From an uncultured Bacilli bacterium (lineage in GTDB: Bacteria; Bacillota_I; Bacilli_A; RF39; UBA660): DNA of 5,017 nt. Made by a program: the position numbers and the translations under genes. The notes beneath the pieces are model-generated. The model ran no database searches, was not told the origin of the DNA, and worked only from the letters and a program-made list of their open reading frames with translations. The DNA lies in the NCBI GenBank assembly GCA_947627405.1, contig CANQVY010000096.1, positions 1-5,017 of the forward strand, in the 5' to 3' direction. Each line of letters begins with the position of its first letter. Within the stretch, counting starts at the first letter, position 1. Positions 1 through 3,736 of this stretch are shown here, one piece after another.

Positions 1-166
1 TCTTCAATGGTACTCTAGCAAATATTGCTGATTGGTTTCCGTCTGCACCTGCTAAGTCAATAGGATAATCTTTAGGAGTTCCTGTACTATGATTTAAATG
101 TGACGTTGTTCCATTATAATCTTGGGTAACTCTCAACGTCTCCATAGGAAAAGTAAAATATTTCAT
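1..166 (-). CDS. Start of a probable phage endolysin / M23-like peptidase (3' part outside window)
   Basis: Only the first 55 codons are present; the gene runs off the left edge. The start ATG (164-166) has an AGGAG Shine-Dalgarno at 174-178 with a 7-nt spacer, and that Shine-Dalgarno overlaps the TAG stop of the holin-like gene, which suggests translational coupling. The visible protein starts MKYFTFPMETLRVTQDYNG and contains GTPKDYPIDLAGADG. This resembles the N-terminal strand and metal-site region of M23 (lysostaphin-type) peptidases found in phage endolysins. However, the residue four before the Asp of IDLA, where M23 enzymes carry a zinc-ligand His, is Asp here, so catalytic activity is not supported by what is visible. 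Position directly after a holin fits an endolysin. The CDS call is firm; the function is inferred from context and weak similarity. Confidence 0.5.
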   Translation of the reverse strand, partial: MKYFTFPMETLRVTQDYNGTTSHLNHSTGTPKDYPIDLAGADGNQSAIFARVPLK

Positions 167-173
167 TTATAAT

Positions 174-179
174 CTCCTA
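174..179 (-). promoter_or_regulatory. Shine-Dalgarno overlapping the upstream stop (TAGGAG)
   Basis: On the minus strand the TAG stop of the holin-like gene (177-179) is the start of TAGGAG, whose AGGAG lies 7 nt before the next ATG at 166. Ribosomes terminating on the holin gene would be positioned to re-initiate, so the two products are probably made in fixed proportion. It also decides the start of the downstream gene. Confidence 0.75.
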
Positions 180-503
180 ACGTGGCAATTCAACTTCTGG
201 TTCTTTTAGTTCTTCTTTAGGCTTAATCATATCACTAAAAGATTGTAATTTTCCTTCAAAAGTCTTATACAACGTATCTGCACCTAAAAATGCGAATAAA
301 CCAACCCAGAGACTATTTATGATTGAAACGTCTGTAAAGGACAAGCAGAAAGCCACAGAAAATGCCACATTAACGACAAAACTGTATAACTCAATAAAAT
401 TGCTTGTCTTGAATAAAACTTTCGTCTTTTGCACGAATGCGGTCGTCACAACGGCCAACATAATTGCTATAATAAGTAAATTTCTTAATAATTCAATATC
501 CAT
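177..503 (-). CDS. Probable phage holin (three membrane segments)
   Basis: The product is 108 residues. Hydrophobic stretches at about residues 7-24, 39-56 and 60-77 are long enough to span the membrane. They are followed by a charged, Lys/Glu-rich C-terminal tail (about 82-108). Size, three membrane segments, a polar C-terminus and a position immediately before an endolysin-like start fit a class I-type holin, which would form lesions in the cytoplasmic membrane to end infection. The segment FAFLGADTLYKTFEGKL resembles small holin-like proteins of Firmicutes phages as I remember them. The ATG at 503 has GGTAGGA just upstream, overlapping the previous gene's TAG stop; the gap between the genes is 9 nt. 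No signature motif proves holin function, so the role rests on topology and context. Confidence 0.7.
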   Translation of the reverse strand: MDIELLRNLLIIAIMLAVVTTAFVQKTKVLFKTSNFIELYSFVVNVAFSVAFCLSFTDVSIINSLWVGLFAFLGADTLYKTFEGKLQSFSDMIKPKEELKEPEVELPR

Positions 504-512
504 AATTTTTTC

Positions 513-815
513 CTACCTTCCTATTAAATATTCCTGCATATCCTGTTTTGCATTTTTTAATTTTTCAATGCTATTTCCCGTAATTTCGTGATCCAACAAG
601 GCAAACATTGATTTACAAATAACTTTGTTTGTTTCTTCAATCGATTTTAACCTTTTGTTATCATTTTCAAGCATTGTATCGTGATTTGTTACTTTTTCTT
701 TTAATTTTTTAAACGGATTTAACATTTTAATGATTACCGTCAATCCGCCTCCAATAACGGATACTCCACCAAAAAATGCTAAAATAGTTTGAATTGTAAT
801 TACTGTATTTTCCAT
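513..815 (-). CDS. Small membrane-anchored coiled-coil phage protein, unknown function
   Basis: The product is 100 residues. Residues 7-30 form one glycine-containing hydrophobic segment, followed by a basic stretch (NPFKKLKEK) and a charged heptad-like region (about 35-68) predicted by eye as coiled coil. The C-terminal part reads SMFALLDHEITGNSIEKLKNAK, which looks like a conserved short helical pair in small proteins next to holins in Firmicutes phages. A positive-inside arrangement would put the N-terminus outside and the coiled coil in the cytoplasm. The start at 815 has AGAGG at 823-827 with a 7-nt spacer; it begins 16 nt after the protease stop and ends 9 nt before the holin-like gene. 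A holin-associated or second-holin role is possible but inferred from position only. Confidence 0.65.
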   Translation of the reverse strand: MENTVITIQTILAFFGGVSVIGGGLTVIIKMLNPFKKLKEKVTNHDTMLENDNKRLKSIEETNKVICKSMFALLDHEITGNSIEKLKNAKQDMQEYLIGR

Positions 816-831
816 TATTTCGCCTCTTTTT

Positions 832-1638
832 TTACCCTTTTAGTAATTTCCTTATAAATTGTATGATTTTCATAATTAATTCACGAAGCCAATACCAATT
901 CGGCTTCTCAATAGGTACGTCGTTATCTTCCTCGTTGGCTTCAAATTCGATAAGCCAAGCCTCGTAAAACGGATAGGAATAAGGAAGAATGAAGCATCCT
1001 TTGTTTCCCCATTCTTCGCCCCAACTATTTTGAATTAATAGACCTGTTTCATTCCACCCATAACATACAACGGCATGTCCACCGAATGGCTCTTTTTTTG
1101 GCAAATAAGCAACGAAATTCTTATCCACCTTTAAGCCTTCGTTATCGGTGTCAATACACACCACAACAGGCTTTTTGTAGGTGTACACGGCTTGTTTTAT
1201 TTCATCAATTGTGTTTAGCATTGCATAGCGAAGTATTTTTCGCTTACTTGCTTGTTCTTTGTACTTTTCTAAATCTTTATCAACCAATTCTTTAGCATAA
1301 GTCATCTCTGCGTTTGCGTCCAATTCACGATTTGTTAGGTAGCCTACTTTGTTAACTGTTTTTAAGGCTTGGCTTGCGTACATTCCACTTCCTTGATAAT
1401 ATCCTTCGGGGCGATAACCGTATATCCACCCCGTTGAATAATTTACGCCATCTTTAGTCTCTAACACTTCAGAAACGCTATGTGCCACGCATGAACCAAC
1501 CATTCCCTGGTCTTTTATATGTGAATGTTCTACTTCAAACTTTGCAGGTAATTCAATCGTTTTGCTTACTTTAGCAATTCGATAATTACGCAAATCTTTT
1601 GGAGATTTTAATGCTCCAGTTCCTTTTTTTTCATTCAT
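832..1638 (-). CDS. Papain-family (C1) cysteine peptidase
   Basis: The product is 268 residues from the chosen start. The full papain-type active-site set is visible in order: oxyanion Gln44 and catalytic Cys50 in KDQGMVGSCVAHS, His188 in GGHAVVCYGWNE, and Asn204 in IQNSWGEEWGNKG. The N-terminal DLRNYRIAK stretch resembles the lead-in of bacterial C1 peptidases. There is no obvious signal peptide and no long inhibitory propeptide. The last 20 residues (about 249-268) are rich in Leu/Ile and Lys/Arg and could form an amphipathic, membrane-associating helix. I chose ATG 1638 over the in-frame ATG at 1674 because AAAGGA lies upstream of it, about 10 nt away, while 1674 has no ribosome binding site. 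The gene begins 53 nt after the reverse transcriptase stop and precedes two membrane proteins. Its substrate is unknown: host surface protein, virion protein processing and lysis are all possible. Confidence 0.92.
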   Translation of the reverse strand: MNEKKGTGALKSPKDLRNYRIAKVSKTIELPAKFEVEHSHIKDQGMVGSCVAHSVSEVLETKDGVNYSTGWIYGYRPEGYYQGSGMYASQALKTVNKVGYLTNRELDANAEMTYAKELVDKDLEKYKEQASKRKILRYAMLNTIDEIKQAVYTYKKPVVVCIDTDNEGLKVDKNFVAYLPKKEPFGGHAVVCYGWNETGLLIQNSWGEEWGNKGCFILPYSYPFYEAWLIEFEANEEDNDVPIEKPNWYWLRELIMKIIQFIRKLLKG

Positions 1639-1648
1639 AAATACAATT

Positions 1649-1670
1649 TCCTTTCTTTCTAAAAGAAAGG
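1649..1670 (-). promoter_or_regulatory. Protease ribosome binding site within a possible switchable hairpin
   Basis: The protease Shine-Dalgarno (AAAGGA, GG at 1650-1651) sits in a short inverted-repeat region. CCTTTC at 1650-1655 can pair with GAAAGG at 1665-1670, masking the site. Alternatively CTTTCT at 1655-1660 pairs with AGAAAG at 1664-1669 around a 3-nt loop, leaving it free. The two folds exclude each other. Both stems are only 6 bp and A/T-rich, so this may be coincidence in a simple-sequence stretch; the site is reported mainly because it sets the gene start. Confidence 0.4.
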
Positions 1671-1691
1671 CCATATGTAGTTCTTAGAAAG

Positions 1692-2822
1692 TTATGTATT
1701 TTCTTCGTTGGTTTGTTTTAATGTTTCATATAATTTTCGATAATTTTCTGATACATAATAATTCTTATAACCTTTAGACATTCCATACCAAGAGTTAAAA
1801 GCGCTTTGAATAAATTCTTCTCCATCTTTTCTTCCTTGATATTTTTTAAACATTTTTACCAATCTTCTTCTAGCTTGATGAATACTTTTCTTTCCTAATC
1901 TAATAATTACTTGACCACTAGTAGTTAAATTAATTCTTTTCTTAAGAAAAATAAAAGTAGAAGATAATTTAGTTACCGATACTTTTTTATCATTTATAGT
2001 TATATCAAGTAGTTTAGCCATTTTTCGTAATCCGTCTTGGCATGCTTTAACTTCCTTTAAGTCTTTGCATATAGCATACCCATCGTCCATGTACCGTCCG
2101 TATCCTTTGATTTTTAAGACTTCTTTAAAATATCGATCTAAAAGTGTGGGATAATATACTGCACATATTTGTGAAACTTGGCTTCCTAGTCCTAACCCTT
2201 TTTCACCAAAACTATCAATATTATTTTTTAGCATAGCTAAAATGTCTTTATCTTTTATATCTTTACTGAGTAAACTTATAAGTATTTTGTGATTTATATT
2301 ATCAAAATATTTGGAAAAATCGAATTGAAAAATATACCCGGTATTTCCATATTTTTTGTAATGCCTTAATAAGTGAGTTTTTAGACGATTTAATGCAAAA
2401 TCTGTTCCTCTTCCTTTCAAACTAGCACCATTATCATATATTAATTTTGGGGCTAAAACAGGAATAAGATATTTGTCGCACAATACTCTTTCAGAACATC
2501 TTTCGTCTATATTTACTGCTCTAATATGCCTTATTTTACCACGCTCAAAAATATCAAACTCCTTAAATTTTAAAGGTTGAAATTTTTTCTCTTGGAGTTT
2601 TTTATGTATTTTTAAGGTTGCTATCGGAAGTATGGCTTCATATCTTTGGATACTAGACTTCCAACGAACACCTTTTCTACACAAATAAAACGATTTATAC
2701 AAATTATCATAAGCAAATACTTCATTGTAATTGCCAATCTGTTGCATTTTATTTATTTTTTTCTTTTCTCTTTGAGCGTGGCGTCTTTGATATCTTTTCT
2801 CTCGTCTTTCTTCACTTTTCAT
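1692..2822 (-). CDS. Diversity-generating retroelement reverse transcriptase
   Basis: The product is 376 residues, a usual length for DGR reverse transcriptases. Residues 1-25 are strongly basic. The palm motifs are visible: FQFDFSKYFDNINH with catalytic Asp168; LGSQVSQ at 212-218, matching the DGR-type LGxxxSQ where retroviral and group II intron enzymes usually carry QGxxxSP; and YMDD at 244-247 with Asp246 and Asp247. A thumb-like basic region (about 315-345, with FLKKRI and KKSIHQARRRL) follows. There is no maturase or endonuclease domain, unlike group II intron proteins. The enzyme copies the TR RNA with adenine misincorporation, in complex with Avd. ATG 2822 is chosen because AAAGG at 2830-2834 lies 7 nt upstream; an in-frame ATG at 2933 would add 37 residues of non-RT-like sequence with no ribosome binding site. 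No frameshift or missing catalytic residue is seen, so the enzyme should be functional. Confidence 0.96.
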   Translation of the reverse strand: MKSEERREKRYQRRHAQREKKKINKMQQIGNYNEVFAYDNLYKSFYLCRKGVRWKSSIQRYEAILPIATLKIHKKLQEKKFQPLKFKEFDIFERGKIRHIRAVNIDERCSERVLCDKYLIPVLAPKLIYDNGASLKGRGTDFALNRLKTHLLRHYKKYGNTGYIFQFDFSKYFDNINHKILISLLSKDIKDKDILAMLKNNIDSFGEKGLGLGSQVSQICAVYYPTLLDRYFKEVLKIKGYGRYMDDGYAICKDLKEVKACQDGLRKMAKLLDITINDKKVSVTKLSSTFIFLKKRINLTTSGQVIIRLGKKSIHQARRRLVKMFKKYQGRKDGEEFIQSAFNSWYGMSKGYKNYYVSENYRKLYETLKQTNEENT

Positions 2823-2829
2823 TATTATA

Positions 2830-2834
2830 CCTTT
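2830..2834 (-). promoter_or_regulatory. Reverse transcriptase Shine-Dalgarno (AAAGG)
   Basis: AAAGG lies 7 nt before the ATG at 2822. It decides between this start and the in-frame ATG at 2933, and it marks where the non-coding spacer RNA ends and RT translation begins. Confidence 0.7.
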
Positions 2835-3080
2835 CAAATAACTGCAAATAAGGCTAAATTGCTTACACATCTTTATTTCATTTGATTTAATAAATGTACT
2901 ATGCCAAAACAACCATAAAATTGAATAAACCAAAAAAATTCAACTATGCAAGAAGCGTCCGATTGGGCATGCTAAGCAATAAATTTAGTTCCGGGAGGAA
3001 CAGGGTTATAAATTCCTTTATATATTCTGGGCATTGATTTCACTATTTTTTCAAGTTACTTTAACTTAGCCGATAATTCA

Positions 3081-3190
3081 TATAAATCGGGAGCGACCGA
3101 ATTAGTATTGTTACCATTGTTATTGTTGGCAGCGCCGCTGGAGTTCACATTACACCAATTATATCCATTACTTGAATTGTAATTCGAGCT
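3081..3190 (-). repeat. DGR template repeat (TR)
   Basis: This copy is non-coding and lies between avd and RT. It aligns without gaps to the VR at an offset of 663 bp, with a firm core of 3088-3190. On the coding strand it is rich in AAY: read in the VR frame it holds 13 Asn codons. All 13 core differences from the VR fall at TR adenines. The 5' edge is soft: TR 3191-3195 are five more A (coding strand) that all differ in the VR and are followed by non-A mismatches, so they may be either the last mutated positions or the end of homology. At the 3' edge, 3087, 3083 and 3081 also differ, and beyond 3081 similarity is lost. The in-frame reading ends at a stop shortly after APDLYELSAKLK, so it is not a gene. 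Confidence 0.97.
3088..3100 (-). other. IMH*-like conserved 3' end of TR
   Basis: On the coding strand this is TCGGTCGCTCCCG, 13 bases identical to VR 3751-3763 and containing no adenine. In DGRs the GC-rich 3' end of VR (IMH) marks where mutagenic homing starts, and the TR counterpart (IMH*) differs slightly so that the TR is not itself a target. Divergence begins immediately 3' of this block. Confidence 0.75.
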
Positions 3191-3221
3191 TTTTTGCAAC
3201 TTATAACCCGAGTATTTGAAA

Positions 3222-3638
3222 TTACTTTCCAATTACCCTTTCATATTTTGATTGATCATTTTTCAAAACACCTTTTATCAAAACGATTTCTTTATTAAGC
3301 ATTTCTGCTAAATTTTTGACGAATTTAATTGAAACACCGTTTCCACCAAACAAATAATACATTACTTCTATTTGAGACAATATGGCTTGTGCTTCAGCTA
3401 TAGCCATTTTAAATTCTTTATTTCTTAATACTGCATCTTCATAATATTCTACATAAACCGAATTTGCTTTTTTTACATGATTAAGCAATTCTATTGCCAT
3501 ATCAGTTAATTTTTGATAGAAAAAGTAATATTTTTTTGGCTTACTTACCATACATTTTATGATGTTAACTTCTATGTCTCTTGCGTTTTTCAAAAATTCC
3601 ATATTTGATACTGATCGATCACATGCTTTTACCGACAT
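3222..3638 (-). CDS. avd: DGR accessory variability determinant (Avd, four-helix bundle)
   Basis: The product is 138 residues, mostly helical and basic, the size expected for Avd. Two blocks resemble Avd proteins: KPKKYYFFYQKLTDMAIELL followed by ANSVY (about 33-62), and LRNKEFKMAIAEAQAILSQ (71-89) leading into a third helix. A final helix with a basic end (about 103-135) completes a plausible four-helix bundle. Avd forms a pentameric barrel that binds RT and the TR RNA and is required for mutagenic cDNA synthesis in the Bordetella phage system. The start at 3638 has a strong GGGAGG at 3644-3649 with a 5-nt spacer. It sits between the target gene and the TR, the usual Avd position, and its stop lies 31 nt before the TR core, so the end of its message is probably part of the template RNA. 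Confidence 0.9.
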   Translation of the reverse strand: MSVKACDRSVSNMEFLKNARDIEVNIIKCMVSKPKKYYFFYQKLTDMAIELLNHVKKANSVYVEYYEDAVLRNKEFKMAIAEAQAILSQIEVMYYLFGGNGVSIKFVKNLAEMLNKEIVLIKGVLKNDQSKYERVIGK

Positions 3639-3664
3639 GATTACCTCCCTATTTTCATTCTATC

Positions 3665-3681
3665 AAATATTTTGAATATTT
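3665..3681. repeat. Short AT-only inverted repeat upstream of avd
   Basis: AAATATT-TTG-AATATTT is a perfect 7-bp inverted repeat with a 3-nt centre, about 27 bp before the avd start. It could be an operator or just base composition; no convincing promoter hexamers accompany it. Confidence 0.25.
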
Positions 3682-3698
3682 ACTATGTTTTTTTATTA

Positions 3699-3721
3699 CT
3701 CGCTAGGACTAGCCTAGCGAG
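3699..3721. repeat. 9-bp perfect hairpin/cruciform downstream of VR
   Basis: CTCGCTAGG and CCTAGCGAG flank a 5-nt loop (ACTAG on the plus strand), giving a perfect 9-bp stem. It begins 15 nt after the target stop codon and about 30 nt beyond the conserved 3' block of the VR. It is far more GC-rich than the surrounding sequence. In the direction of transcription it is followed by TAATAAAAAAAC rather than a T-run, so it is a poor intrinsic terminator. In the Bordetella phage DGR a comparable DNA hairpin just past the VR is needed for efficient target recognition; the same role is inferred here from position and shape. Confidence 0.8.
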
Positions 3722-3736
3722 ATTTACGAACAAAGA

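Larger units (their letters stand above)
2823..3221 (-). ncRNA. DGR template RNA region: TR plus 3' spacer between avd and RT
   Basis: This 399-nt stretch between the avd stop and the RT start carries no credible gene. It holds the TR (about 3081-3190) followed by roughly 250 nt of spacer. In the well-studied Bordetella phage DGR, the TR RNA with flanking avd sequence and downstream spacer folds into a structure bound by RT-Avd and primes cDNA synthesis; the same layout is inferred here. Visible stems on the transcript are a 6-bp hairpin with 3-nt loop just 3' of the TR (3053-3067), a 5-bp GTTCC/GGAAC hairpin (2988-3001), a possible long-range 6-bp pairing of 3065-3070 with 2971-2976, and TTGAAT/ATTCAA (2921-2926 with 2938-2943). 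Positions 2950-3005 are more GC-rich than their surroundings, as expected for a conserved structured RNA. The exact RNA ends are not determinable from sequence. Confidence 0.75.

Noticed and set aside
319..591. Plus-strand reading frame opposite the holin and coiled-coil genes
   Set aside because: It overlaps two well-supported minus-strand genes and shows no family resemblance; the same applies to plus-strand frames at 1086-1295 and 2646-2885.
1639..1674. Protease start at ATG 1674
   Set aside because: It has no Shine-Dalgarno and would add 12 residues; ATG 1638 is preceded by AAAGGA.
1692..2822. Group II intron or retron reverse transcriptase
   Set aside because: No maturase or HNH domain or intron RNA ends are seen, the motif is LGxxxSQ, and a matching TR/VR pair with A-specific changes identifies a DGR.
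2823..2933. N-terminal extension of the RT to the in-frame ATG at 2933
   Set aside because: No ribosome binding site, the added 37 residues are not RT-like, and the stretch is better explained as DGR spacer RNA; ATG 2822 has AAAGG 7 nt upstream.
2870..2960. Promoter for the RT (TTGAAT, 17 bp, TTTTAT on the minus strand)
   Set aside because: Only 4 of 6 matches in each hexamer within very AT-rich DNA, where such pairs arise by chance.
3053..3221. TR as a small protein gene
   Set aside because: The in-frame reading has no start with a ribosome binding site and ends at a stop just past the repeat; the Asn-rich reading reflects template design.
3699..3721. Intrinsic terminator after the target gene
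   Set aside because: The stem is good, but on the minus-strand transcript it is followed by an A-rich, not U-rich, sequence; the plus-strand side also lacks a following T-run.
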